Source of the DNA: Gentiana macrophylla | Lineage: Eukaryota > Streptophyta > Magnoliopsida > Gentianales > Gentianaceae | Length of the DNA: 64,000 nt | Assembly (NCBI GenBank): GCA_026214975.1 | Contig: JAOBSW010000372.1 | Span: 62,001 to 126,000 of the forward strand | Direction of reading: 5' to 3' | Shown here: piece after piece, positions 1 through 11,852 of the stretch | Numbering within the stretch: the first letter of the stretch is position 1 | Layout: each line of letters starts with the position of its first letter | Program-made: the position numbers and the translations under genes | Notes under the pieces: model-generated | Databases searched by the model: none | Told to the model about the DNA's origin: nothing | Seen by the model: the letters and a program-made list of their open reading frames with translations, nothing else

Positions 1-736
1 GTGTAATATTCCACACGTTTTAGATACTCGTGCCATATGAGGTGCTGAATATGTCGTGGTGCAGTATTCACCATTCAAAGTGTCATTGGATTAGTATGTA
101 ACAAATGTCTTATTTGGGTGTGTCAATAGTAAGACTAGTAGAGTGTTGTGAGCGAGTGAAACATATGTGTTATTATGTTTGTTTGACTTGTCTTGTGATA
201 TTATTATTACTATTAATGATGATTCTTGTGACATAGCATGTGTAGATTCGGTGCTTCTACTCTTTACTAAGTACGTTTGTATTTACCCTTTAGCATGTTG
301 TTGTCTCCACCCCGAGAAGGTGGTTTTATTGTAGTTAGGTTGAGTTCGAGATCTTTTAAGAGTGGTTTCCAGAGTTTCAGCTATTGAAGTCTATCTTTCT
401 TTTCTGTTGTAATAATGGTATATAATCTTCCTTCTCTTTTGTATTAAATTAAGTCAGTTGTACATTTGGTTTGTAAAGAATGGTTTGTAATAGTTGAATG
501 GATATTCAATCTTTTGTATTTTTCTTGGGATTTTGGTTTTAGTTGCAGCCCCGTGTTACTTGTCGATCATTGTAGTGATCTTTTAAAGTTTTTCCCGAGT
601 CTTTGTTTTTGTTTTACGCTTGTTCTCTGTTATTGATGATGTCTGACTTATGTATATAATTGATTTATTTTAATTATATACGTGCCGGACATCCTTTTCC
701 GGTTAATGACTCGGTATCCAGATCAGGGTCGTCACA
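1..736 (+). mobile_element. 3' part of a Ty3/gypsy-type LTR
   Basis: The stretch ends in gggtcgtcaca, immediately followed by a spacer base and a good tRNA-iMet primer-binding site, which is how a 5' LTR ends in chromovirus-type Ty3/gypsy elements. The left end of the LTR lies outside the window, so its length is unknown. No ORF is expected and none is seen. The gypsy assignment rests on the LTR end plus primer site only, because no coding domain of this element survives here. Confidence 0.6.
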
Positions 737-737
737 G

Positions 738-750
738 TTGGTATCAGAGA
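738..750 (+). other. Primer-binding site, tRNA-iMet type
   Basis: TTGGTATCAGAGA begins two bases after the LTR end. Its first 11-12 bases fit the complement of the initiator-methionine tRNA 3' end (TGGTATCAGAGC) used by many plant LTR elements. Confidence 0.65.
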
Positions 751-2507
751 ATGAAGTAACACCCTGCATAAGTTTAGATGTCTTAAGATGTAATCTTTTC
801 AAGTTTAGACCTTGAAGTTGTAAATTTTGAGGTTAGACTTTTCAAATGTTAACCTCCTAAGTTAGATCTTCTATGTGTTAAAACTCGTAATATTAGAATC
901 CCTCAGCTTGGGTAGTGTGACCTTAGGCTAAGTGTGAGTCTTTTTAATGAACCTTTTTAAGTTAGAGTTTTCAGGCCTACATCTTAAGGTGGTGAACTCT
1001 CAAGTTGGGCTTCGTTAAAAAGCCTTTAATGGAACCTCTTAGTGTTCTTTAAACTTTACGGATCCTTTTTTCATCAATGTTTTTCTTTTATTTGATTCAT
1101 CATTTTCAAGGATTCCGGCTTATTAATGTTCATTCATACTTGCATTTGGATCACGTTGTTGCATTGTCATTTGCACTTGAGCCCTTCAAGTTTTTCAATC
1201 ATGGTACAACCTTTTAAATTCAAAATATTCATTGCTACATGCTTCCTTGCCTCCAGCATACAATTTTCTCATCGTTTGTAACTTTTCTAAGCGTCACACA
1301 ATACATGGTTTAATTTGTATGTTTGTTTCAAGTTGTACAACCGTTTTCCTTACCTCAAAAAATTTGAAGTCCTACTAATCAAGAAAGGTTTCTTGATCTA
1401 AAAGTTCTTCTTTTACATTTACGCAACTTTTCAAAAAGGGTTAAAATTTTGAATTTCAAAACAACATTTAGAATTTATGTTTGAACAAGGAACATTGTTG
1501 ATCTCCTTTCCTTAATCCGTTTTAATAAATCATACATATTCAAATGATTTGATCCTTGAATATGTTATGACAACCACTATGATCTACATTCTCTCTTTTG
1601 ACCCAAGACAATTCATTTAACTTTGATCCCAATTTATAACCTAGGTTGGTGTTTACTAACTTGGAAAAAGAATTTGATAAACGTTTCTTTTGCACAAAAA
1701 TAGTTGTATTTGACTAGTCCCTTCATGATCAAAGACATTCCGATTTTTGGTTATCATTTGGCAAACTCCAATATCTGTAATTCTCATCCTTCTTCATTCT
1801 CAAAATCATTTTCATTTGAGTTACACATGTCTTTAATTTTCAATCACATTGCACGAAGTAATTTTAAACATGTCATTAATTTCTCATCTGCATAATTTGA
1901 AATGGTAATCCCCACCTTTTGGTTGTAGGATTGTGGTATAGATTTTTTAGTTGTGTTTAGAAGAATAGTTTTGAGGAGTTGTTTCTTTAAGGTAAGTTCT
2001 TCCTAGGCTTAGTAGTCTGGTAGGGAGTTTGTGTGGGTTATCGTTTTAATGATTTCCGATCGTGAGCAAACAAGCAGTTACCTTCCATCACCCCACATGC
2101 GTTCTTGCTTCCATTTGACCATCACCAACCAAGTTACCTTTCGAGTAATTTGCACCCCAGTTAAACATTTTCCGCCTTTTGCCTTGTTTTGTCCAAAGAA
2201 TATTTTGCCTCATGTTTTAAAAAAGAAAAGAGGTTCTCAATGTTTTACCATTTTGAATCATAGAAACAAGCTTCTTTATAGTTTTGTAATTGTTGTGTTA
2301 AATTCAACTTCTTTCAAGTCTGAAGAAAACTTTTTTTTTATTTACTTGTGTTTATCTTTAACTACCTTTTCTAAAAGATGTTTTGATGTAGTTAATCTTT
2401 TTGTTATCAATAATGCATTCTTTTAAGTGTGTATCTCTGTGTTTGCCAAATCCCCAATCCTTTTTTATAATAATCTCTTTTGGGCTTATCACAGCCTGTC
2501 TAGTATG
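751..2507 (+). mobile_element. Decayed interior of the gypsy-type element
   Basis: AT-rich sequence directly downstream of the primer-binding site. The ORFs here (for example 1704-1895 and 2031-2426) show no gag, protease or RT motif I can recognise. It is cut at 2508 by the start of the next LTR. I read it as untranslated leader and eroded internal sequence. Confidence 0.45.
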
Positions 2508-4439
2508 TGTTAGGAAATCTACGCAGGAACGTAGCGGAATTCAAAAATTTATTTCCTTTTTACCCAAGATCGACTTCGTTTAAGAAACAAGCATAAAAGA
2601 AGCAGACAATAGAATACCTTGGTTGATCCAATTGGATCGACGCTTTGTCTACGGTTGTAGTTTCTGCACGGAACCGTCCCGGCCTCTACTATTGATCCAC
2701 ACGAATAGCCCGCCAGAATCCCATCATGGATTGCTACCAGAAACACTCGGTTGCTAGACTGACCTTTTCTCTCTCTCAAAATCTCTCTAAAAAGCTATCT
2801 TATTTTCACAAGGACTATTAGTCTCTTGGAATTGTGATGTACCAAAGAGCTAGCCAGTCCCTCTTATATAGAAAGACCTGCGCCCCATATGTCTCCCAAT
2901 CTGATTGGGAGAAGTTTCCTAATAGATTAAAGAGAAAAAAAATGTTTTTCTAATAAAATATAGAAAGTATCTTTGATTGATTTATCACATTTAATTTAAT
3001 ATCTCATATTAAATATTTCCAAGATATTGTCAATATCTAATATTGACTATCTTTATCTTATCACCATAAATCTATTTTTCACAAATCAATTAATATCCAA
3101 TATTAATATATGATAATTTCATTAATTAAATTGCACAATCCAAGTGTATCTTATACACTAATACATGCGCCCCAAATAGCGATAAATTGGCATCCGGAAT
3201 ATTCTTAATTAATACAATAATATGAGTAATTAATTTGCAAAATACATGTGTATCAATATACATATATATTTCGACACACGTATACAATATATGCATATTT
3301 AATTAATCAATATAATTAATATCTTGTATTTAATTTATTCATAATAAATAAATACCACCATATTAATTATTCACTATAACACTTTATAGTCGAGATAAAA
3401 CTTTCTTAATTGTTATCACTATAACCGCATTTTAATCCGGCTAGATGTTCTTATGTGTGTGACCTGATAGGCTTCCGAATATGTTGGCCGTAGGCACAAA
3501 GTGAAATTACAAAAATGCCCTTCATACCTAACGATCATGGATAGCGTCTAGCAACACGTCCATGACCCCCAATCATCAGAAGAGTCAAATGCAATGACTA
3601 CTACCTTTCATGTGAAACAATTACCGTGCAAATAAAATCCTATCACTGTTACAATATCCATACGGTCTTACGACGAGTGTCAAACATCAACGACTGTATC
3701 TTATAATCTTGATATCCTACTCTCTCGAAGTAACATATTACTTCCACATTGCAAAGACTTTCGAGAATAAGACAATCCTTATAAGAAGGCCCTTTCAGAT
3801 ATTTACTCCTAATCATAGGATACGTGATTTCCGGACGAGCAACATGAATCCTACACATGCTTCAGTAACACACCCAATCACTACCGCATGATCAACCCAT
3901 GTCTAGGGGAAATATCAATAGTGTCAAAGCATGACAATCCACAACGTGATGCCATGAAGACTCCGGTCTTAGGATAATTACACAACCGCCACATAGTGTG
4001 ACACTTAATAAAATATGTGGGTCAGTCTTACGTACGCATTCTTTAATACACGTCCACGTACAGTCCAAGTGTCTCAACACTTTGATAGATGAGATCTATC
4101 CCTACCTTCAATAAGATAGAAGACATCCAATAAATGCTAATCTGATCGTACTATTAATGTCCTATTTAATAGTACATACGACTAGAGACATTTAAGTGTC
4201 CAACCTTTTAAAGTGAGTCGAGATCTCATCAACCATAATCACCATTATGATTTCTCTATCATAGTTTAATACTAAGGACGTTATAATATAACAATATCAT
4301 AATTGGTTCGTTAAACAAACAAATATATAATAACAGAAAAGCCATTTAATATATGTATAAACATAAAAAAAATAGTAGAAATGATCTGACCCAGTCGGAT
4401 CCGGTCCAACCCAATTTGGCTTAAGACACTATTTTAACA
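2508..4439 (-). mobile_element. 3' LTR of a minus-strand copia element
   Basis: On the plus strand it begins TGTTAGG and ends TTTTAACA, so the termini form the inverted repeat TGTTA...TAACA. The outer side at 4440 carries a purine-rich tract when read on the minus strand, which makes this the 3' LTR of a leftward-reading element. Length is 1,932 bp. A TATA-like tatataa lies at 2864-2870 on the minus strand. The partner LTR is not in the window: the interior is cut at 6470 by element A. Confidence 0.75.
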
Positions 4440-4452
4440 ATCTCTCACTTGG
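4440..4452 (-). other. Polypurine tract of the minus-strand copia element
   Basis: Read on the minus strand this is ccaagtgagagat, directly abutting the LTR start TGTTA. It is the expected plus-strand priming site and it fixes the element's orientation. Confidence 0.65.
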
Positions 4453-6470
4453 CCTAAAGCCAATCACTCGTACACACAAGACCAAGTTGAAACACATGAA
4501 TCTCATGCAATACTCACAACCAGCCCTAAGCGCGAACGGATCATTATCCGTGGGTACTCAGACTACCTTCATATCATGCTCCAAATGATCATGTCAAAGG
4601 AACCGCCTCAACACACACATGAATCTCTGACGAGACCCTAGATCTTGCTTCAAGCAATGAATCCACCATTATATCAGCTATACAGTAAAGGTGGATGAAC
4701 CACACAAGGTTCAGGAGTTAACCTTCTAGATCCATGTACTGCTCCCGCTCCGCCTCTACGGCACTACTGTGTTTTGGCTCAGTTGTAGAATTTACAGTGA
4801 TCTCCATCTAAGAACATTTCCATCTCACTGTGTCAATTGATTAAAGCGACCGCAAACCCACATTGTAGCTCCCACTATCTTCATAGGACCTAGGGCATAC
4901 ATCTGTATATTTACGCTAGTTCTATTCCAAGTTTCAATAAACTAAGAACCCATCCTCAACACCGTTAATAATATCCTTGATATTTACCAGAATCACTTTC
5001 ATACTTGCTCATGACTCTTCATGAAGTATGAACATCTGGTTCAACTCATAATACTTATGATGGACCCTATTGTAGAAGCAAAGGAAACCTTCCATAAGTA
5101 TCATCTTTCACCTCATTCTTTAGGACTGATGTCCTATCATAGATAGATCCTGAGATTACCGGCTAGCAGTGTCTATTGCTATGATCTATGCTAAACTCTT
5201 TTAGCATCCCAACTATCAGGGTGAAATGTGACAATTAAGCAATATTTGAATCTATCACTATAGATTAAGAACTGCCATACTAAGAGCTTTCGTAAAGACC
5301 TTGAACTACCAAACATTAATTGACTGTGGGATAGGGTTACAACTCTCAAAAAGTATATACAACACCTTACTCAAAAATAGTAACACTCCCACTAAACCTT
5401 CTGCACATTGGACATATCCTTACTTTTGCTCAAATCAAACATCTTGATTCCTAAAGCAAAAAACCTTTTACAGAGGAACCTATTTGAGTCCATAAATGGA
5501 TCTCGTAAGCTTACACATCACTTTATCGTCTACAAACATCAACCTTTGGACCAACGCTTTCAACAATATCATATAGCCATGATACATAGCTACAACAAGC
5601 ACTATATGAATGGCCATAAGCATAGCTGGTAGCATAAAGGTAATTATAAGGTTTTGGCCTCATAGCCCTTTGGCCATCAACTTAGCTTAACTAGTAATAT
5701 TCTTACCTTTCCATGTTAGTCTTTCATAAAGACCTACCGCACCTTTCAAAGAGATTCCCTTCAGGTAAGACATACCAGGTTCATAACTCGTTTGTCATAC
5801 ATGAAATCTATTTCAGATATTATGACTCTATCCATATCTCTTAATCTTTCCTTCCCAACATTCTTGTATAAGTCGCGAGATCTTCATTCAGGCTTATGAT
5901 GATCCGTAGTCTCACAGAATACTTGTGTGCACTGAGTAGTGTCCTGCATCTTATCGCTATACGGTGCCTGCTCATGTTCCAATGGTTGAATATCTCTTTG
6001 TGGTTTTCAAACTCTTTTGAGATCTTATTCACTCCCACTATTTCTTTTGGAAGAAACACTTCCTCTAGAAGATAGCATGTTTGGAGACAAACACCTTTTG
6101 CTTAGTGGGCAAGTAAATAATAAACAACGTGCTAGCTAGGATATTCCACAAAGTTTCATATGTCATACTGACCTCCAAGCCTTTCAGACATTTCATGCTT
6201 GCTAGAAGCATGACAACCCTAAACCATCAGTTAAGATAGATTTGATGTTATCATTTTCCATATCTGATATGGAATTTATTCAACCTTTATTCTTTGGAAC
6301 TCAGTTATGTATATGTATTAGATAGGGGCACTACCCCAAACTTGTAAGGGATACTCTGTATGGCTTACTTCGCATCTTTATGGTATAAAGTGCTATTTCC
6401 ATTATAGAAACACAATCTAATTGCATACCTTAAAAATGGTATCCATCAAGAGAGAATCTGATTCCCTTTT
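4453..6470 (-). mobile_element. Decayed interior of the minus-strand copia element
   Basis: Interior sequence next to the 3' LTR, which should hold the end of pol and the 3' untranslated region. No continuous reading frame remains; the longest minus-strand ORF (5841-6059, 72 codons) has no motif I recognise. Several tgggagc/tgggagt words on the minus strand resemble those scattered through the interior of element B, which is weak support for a related copia lineage. It is truncated at 6470 by the LTR of element A. Confidence 0.45.
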
Positions 6471-7176
6471 TGTTGAACATATTTTAGTTCTAATGATGAG
6501 TGCCAGACTAGTTGTAATAGAGCAAAGGCAAAAAGATGTCTAGAATGAATGTAGAGGTTTATTAGAGTTTGATCTTTGTATAGGTTTGATCAAACAAGCA
6601 CTGTAAAGAGGTCATCTGACTTGATCATCAGACCTACCTAGATCAGTAAAGTGTCTAGGATATGCTGGTGGCTGAAGGCTGAGGGTTCAAACTTAGTAAT
6701 GAAGGCTAAGGGATTAAACTTAGTATTAAAAGTCAAGGATATAGAATCAGAATTTAGGTAAGTCTGTGATGTCCTAAACTTATCATATATACCTTGTGTA
6801 GAAGGTCTATGTTCCACAAAAAGTAAAGTGTTGATTGGAGCTTAGTTATACTTAAAATAGTGTACTCTAACTTCATAATAAAAAGTTAGACGAGAAGCAT
6901 CAGCTGAGGTGTTTATAAAACACATCAGACTAAAAGTCAGCTGACCATATATGGACATCAGTAGACCTATACAACAGGTATCTGCTGAATGTAAAAGTCA
7001 AATTAATCCAAGTTTTTCTGAAAGATTAAATGGATGAGGATGAATTACAAGCATTGGATTAATCAATTAATCAATGGCTAGGATGAAAGGGATGTTGTAA
7101 GGATTTTAGAATCAAATAAAAAGGAATTAAATCATTAGTTGACAGATTGACTATCAGGAGGACACTGACACTGTCA

Positions 7177-8580
7177 GTATAGTACTGATTGCGTGTAACA
7201 CACTCACTAGCAATAGGACTAGGTCTATCGTAGTAGAGTACTGGCGAGTCAAGGTCGATCCCATAGAGACTCGTAAGAACGTCTATTTATCAAGATTGAG
7301 CTTGTCACGATAATGGTCTACAACCAACTATAATAAAGACAGTGGTAAATTTGCTGCCATTGGTGCCTCAAACCAACAATATTATGCTAGCTCAAACGAA
7401 TGTAATAAGAGTTTCTAATGTATTAGTTCAATTATGAGTAATTAGTTATTCCCCCCACACATGCAACAGTTCTCCTCATTGATGAATTTATTCATTGTTC
7501 AGCTATGGGTACAACTCCTAACCCTATCTACTCCGACAATGGTAGTAGACAATATATAAGCAATCTACCCTCCTTAATTGGTCCGTAATAGCCCATACAC
7601 ATAAAGAACTAGAGCTGTCGATATTGAGGGCTAACTCTTACCGCAAACCCGCCTAGACAACTGTCGACATTGATCAGCACTTTCCTATGGTCCATTCTAG
7701 ATAATGTCCAAACATCGCACTTCATTATTCGTATTTCATGCTAGTTTACGATGACATGCAAATAGTGGATTAGGCTACTAACATGTAAATTAAATCTATT
7801 GATCAACGTAGCTGGCGCCGATTATCATGAATTAGTAATTTACTAGGTATTCAGATCTAGTGATATAGACCGTCGCAGATCTGAAGAACGCAACTACTAT
7901 TCCATGATTTCACCACCAAAAAATCAGATCTATAACACATGGGGTAAATAAACTAACTACTACATAATTAAACTAAATAAGCAATTAAAACATACTAGTC
8001 AAATAGAACAACGATAGATCTACATCTTGGAAAAGACAGAAAATAATACCCTCGAAGATGAGCGTAGATCTCCCTCGGATCTCTCCCTAGGCGGCGGCTC
8101 CGTCGTCTCTCCGACCAAAACTCATAAAATAAATAAAATAAAGAACAATGATCTTTTATTGCATAATAATTGTAGTATTTGTGTGCTACCAATGTTACAT
8201 TGAAGTCTGAGGCGAAGCCTCTTATTTATAGCTATCTAAACCGACTTAGAAACATCTAGTTCTACCCCTCATCCAAGAAAACACGTTTCGGAAGGATCTC
8301 GAGCCTCGGTAAGTCGGCGGCCCCTCCCGGTGGACCTGGGGTAATTTTGTCTTTTTTCTTCAGTCGACTTAACTTGGAAGGTTCTGGAATACCCTAGGCC
8401 CATTCCTAACGTTCAGTCCAGTTCAGATTCGTCCATGTTGCTCAGACCAATATCTCGTAACCTGAAAATAATAAAATAATACATGAAATAATATCGAAAT
8501 AGGGAAAATAAACGCTAAGTGCAAATTTCTTGACTCACGAACCCGACATATGATATTCAACTCAAATGGTTCATATTTAT
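7177..8580. repeat. Unclassified insertion inside the LTR of element A
   Basis: LTRs of C and F run continuously across the matching point, whereas A has about 1.4 kb of unrelated sequence. Edges are approximate, since the LTRs are diverged there. Near its left end is a small palindromic stretch (gacactgacactgtcag) and the text tcaaggtcgatcccat. I see no LTR, no clear terminal repeats and no coding motif; the only ORF (7995-8192, minus) is short and unconvincing. Confidence 0.5.
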
Positions 8581-8728
8581 TGGTTGAACAACTTTTTTTT
8601 ATCTCATAATGGATAGAATGTTGATGTTGTAAGATAGACTATTTTATCAGAGGGAATTTCAGGGAATATTCAATCAATCCCGTAACGGTTGTTTTTGAAA
8701 TTTAAATTCAAATAACAGGATTTGCACC

Positions 8729-8736
8729 TATAAATA
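8729..8736 (+). promoter_or_regulatory. LTR TATA box, element A
   Basis: TATAAATA in the context cctataaatagagg. The same context occurs in the LTRs of C, E and F, so this is the probable core promoter that starts genomic RNA. Confidence 0.65.
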
Positions 8737-9215
8737 GAGGACCCCTAGTTCAGATTGGCACAACAAGAACAACACAAGAGCAAGAGAAAAATAACTATGT
8801 AATTTGAGTAAGAACAAGCAATATCAATCAAGTGCAATCTTACCTTGCTGATACAATCTGAGCTTTTAATTTACTGATAAAAAATATTCTTCAAGTGTTT
8901 CTGCAATCAAGTTATATCCAGTTTACACACTTGAAGACTAAAAGCTGCTGATCTATTCATCCTGATCAAAGCTGAATCACTTTCTTGATTCAACCGCTTC
9001 TTTTTCAAGAAGAACCTAAAGACAGAGAAGCACTGCTGAAGTGTTAAGGACTGTTGTGTTTTCTGGTGAAGAGGCAATCCTACCCTTCAAGGACCAGTGG
9101 AATACTTAGGAGGAGCAATCCTACCTATTTCTAGTTTTCAGTTTGTGAAGCCATAGTCATTGGTCAAGGACAAATAGTTTAGGTATTTTTGTAACAACTA
9201 TCTTAAAAGTCGCTT

Positions 9216-9285
9216 GTGAATTTCCTCCAACATCACATGAGAAGAGTGGACTGGCAGGATTACACCACCTGGAACCACTATAAAA
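9216..9285 (+). promoter_or_regulatory. Conserved LTR block, element A
   Basis: About 70 bp, from gtgaatttcctcc through attacaccacctggaacc to ctataaaa. It is nearly unchanged in A, C and F and still recognisable in E, although the surrounding LTR sequence is much more diverged. It lies about 480 bp downstream of the TATA box and about 300 bp before the LTR end. Function is unknown; a second promoter, RNA end-forming or packaging signal are possibilities. Confidence 0.5.
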
Positions 9286-9593
9286 CTTGCCTACTTTACT
9301 TTACTGCATTTACATTCTGCACTTTACTTAATTTGCATACTTAATCACATCAACTCTTTGAACTAGCTCACGGAATCACACACTTACACTCATGAGTATC
9401 CAATACTTAGTATCATCTTTAAAACAACATGTAACAAGGCTTAATTTAATATATTCAGCTGCAACAGATTCGATAGTTTTAATAGTCAGTAGACTATTGA
9501 CTCTGCTGAGTTTGTCAACTCCAAAAAGTTTTAAGTGTTAAGTTTATTCACCCTTATCTAAACTTAACCAAAGCCTTTTCAAGGGACAAACAA

Positions 9594-9606
9594 TTGTTAT
9601 CGGAGC
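9594..9606 (+). other. Primer-binding site, element A
   Basis: TTGTTATCGGAGC directly after the LTR. It differs by one base from TTGGTATCGGAGC in E and F, itself one base away from the iMet-type TGGTATCAGAGC. Confidence 0.65.
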
Positions 9607-9675
9607 GGAGCTACTTGTTGTGCTTGTGAAAAATATTTGAAACTTTTTCAAGTTTCTGTTTTCAAGGTTTGCATC

Positions 9676-9975
9676 ATGGATAACAACCGGTATGCTAAGA
9701 CTACGTTGATGTGTTCACTAGATCATTTTGATGAGTACAAACGTGATATGCAGGCTTATCTAGCTGCTACACGTGATGAAATGATTGATGTGCTGATTGA
9801 TGGACTACTTGAGATCATGAAAGTCATAAATGTTGATGGTCAGAATCAAACTATTCCAAAACCAAAGAGTGAATGGTGTGCTGAAGATAGAAAGAGGGCG
9901 AATGTGAACAATATTGCTATTGATATCATCTATAGAACTTTAGATAGCAATATGTACATGAAGGTGAAAGATTGC
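9676..9975 (+). pseudogene. gag of element A, N-terminal part
   Basis: ATG at 9676 is the same start used by F (56375, also MDN). The 100 codons carry the copia gag N-terminal pattern CSLDHFDEYKRDMQAYLAAT, then LDSNMYMKVKDC. This region forms the capsid-like core in copia gags (UBN2-type domain; family knowledge). The frame is open until the TIR element interrupts it at 9976, just after the KVKDC motif; the frame resumes at 21096. Confidence 0.85.
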
Positions 9976-10572
9976 GATGAGAGTCAACTTGGCTATCATT
10001 TACTATGTGATTATACCCGTTTATAACTCGTTTTATATGTTTTCGTAGACATTTGGTTGTATTTTGATGTATTTATGCCTTGGTTATCATTTCAAGACCT
10101 AGGACGTAAAGTCCGGGATTCTCGGTCTTTTTCGGTGTATTTACTATACTCTCGGTCACCCTAGTGTCCTGTAGGGGTTACGTGTGGTATTTGTTGTGAT
10201 TTTGTACATGTATTAGGTGTTCGAGATGACCGGAAGGCGAGATACGAGGGTTGGAAGGTGTGCCCGAAGCTTAAATGTTCAAATGGATCAAAACTCGTTG
10301 GTACTACAACCATACCTTCCATTACTCTGCAGTTTGATCCGCCTTAAAGGCATTTTCTGGGCTGAACATCTTCATAACAGTTGTAGAAAATTTTATTATC
10401 TTTCCAACACATTTTGAATCACTGGATTTGGAGGTCCACACACAAAGTTATGGCCGATTTACTGAAGATGTGTCAGTAGGCGTGCGCCTGACAAATGCTA
10501 GGCGCACGCCTACGGGTTAACTTGGTCCAGAAAGTGTCAGTCTGAGTTTTCAGCATGCTAGGCGTACGCCTA
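9976..10572 (+). repeat. Left inverted-repeat arm of the TIR element
   Basis: About 597 bp. Its reverse complement is found in two pieces, 20894-21095 (outer part) and about 11455-11852 (inner part), which together give about 600 bp. The inner end contains three near-palindromes of the form TAGGCGYACGCCTA at 10477-10489, 10499-10512 and 10559-10572. Short ORFs at 10217-10417 and 10620-10817 lie in this arm or the loop and are not credible genes. Confidence 0.8.
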
Positions 10573-11454
10573 GCAAAGATAAAAAGAGTTTAAACTATGA
10601 AAAACAAGATAGCCGAGCTATGATCCATCCCACTACTTACCAAACCCTAGCTAAGTCCGGAGGTATTCTTTATTCACCTAAACATCTCGATGTCATACGT
10701 AGGGTGTCATTTCCTATTTCCGAGAATAGACATTATTTCAATAATCTACCCTCCTATGTTAGGTTCAACAGTCCGCTGACCGGATTTAACTGCCCTGACA
10801 CGGTCTACGGTCAATGAAACGCTCGACAAGTCGATATAAACCTCACACACGGAACCGAATCTGAACAACTCAGTTGGTTTTACAGGGTGATCCTAGAACC
10901 CCGGTTCCCGTACCTTCTCACAAAATAAATCCATAAAGACGATACGTGTACTATGATTATCGAGTGATCAATTCAACAAAAGTCATTAAGAATAAGTTCT
11001 AGAACAATAACAACACCGAGAATCTAACAATCAACACATCAAAACACTTCAATCAACAAGCTAAGGTTCGATTTCGAAGACTATCACATAACTCGACTAT
11101 AGGGAAATTAGCTACTCATCCCAATCAAGAAAATAAAAGAAATCAACATAGAATAAATCAACATCGAAATCAAGAACAAGAAAGGAAACGAAATACCGAA
11201 TATATTAGGCTGTAGAAAATCGAATCTCCAAATGAAATCCCGTCAATAACGCGTCAAGCTATCACCAAGATCCTCCGGATTACAAAAATCTAAAACTAAA
11301 CTAAGATAATCTACCAATAAATCTAATCTAAGCTAAGAAGATGAAGAAAAACTCTGAAAAACGATCTATATATGTATATCTTGTATATAGATGAACATAG
11401 GGGTTTTATAGTGTTTTAGGTGATCTGAACGCTAGGCGTATGCCTAGGATTTTC
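10573..11454. other. Loop of the TIR element
   Basis: AT-rich, non-coding. The two arms stop matching at its edges. I recognise no transposase, RNA gene or other motif; a TAGGCGTATGCCTA near-palindrome sits at 11433-11446. Confidence 0.55.
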
Positions 11455-11852
11455 TAAGTGTACGCCTAGCATGCTAAAAACTCGGACTGAAACTTTATGG
11501 ACCAATTTAACCCGTTAGGCGTGCACCTAGCATTTGTCAGACGCACGCCTACTGACACATCTTCAGTAAGTCGGCCATAACTTTGTGTGTAGACCTCCAA
11601 ATCCAGTTATTCAAAATGTGTTGGAAAGCTAATGAAAACGTATAAAACTTTTATGAAGATGTCCAGCCCATAAAAATGCCTCTAAGGTGTATCAAACTAC
11701 ATATCAATGGAAGATATGGTTGTAGTACCAATGAGTTTTGATCCATTTGAACGTTTAAGCTGTGGGCACACGTTATAACCCTCGTATCTCACCTTCCAGT
11801 CATCTCGAACACCTAATACCTGTACAAAATCACAAAAAATACCACACGTAAC
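11455..11852 (-). repeat. Right inverted-repeat arm, inner part
   Basis: Reverse complement of about 10175-10572 with scattered substitutions, including diverged copies of the TAGGCG...CGCCTA motifs (11456-11468, 11516-11529, 11539-11551). The last five bases, GTAAC at 11848-11852, are the left copy of the target duplication of copia B. Confidence 0.8.

Larger units (their letters stand above)
6471..9592 (+). mobile_element. 5' LTR of element A, enlarged by an insertion
   Basis: Starts TGTTGAAC and ends gacaaaca, followed by the primer site. Its beginning (aaggcaaaaagatgtctaga and flanks) and its last 1 kb match the LTR of F. It measures 3,122 bp against 1,640-1,755 bp for the LTRs of C, E and F, because of a foreign block at about 7177-8580. 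A TATA box (8729-8736) and the conserved block shared by all SIRE-like LTRs here (9216-9285) are intact. Confidence 0.8.

Noticed and set aside
738..750. Possible tRNA gene
   Set aside because: This and the similar sites at 13644, 37650 and 56271 are short primer-binding complements to a tRNA end, without the rest of a tRNA.
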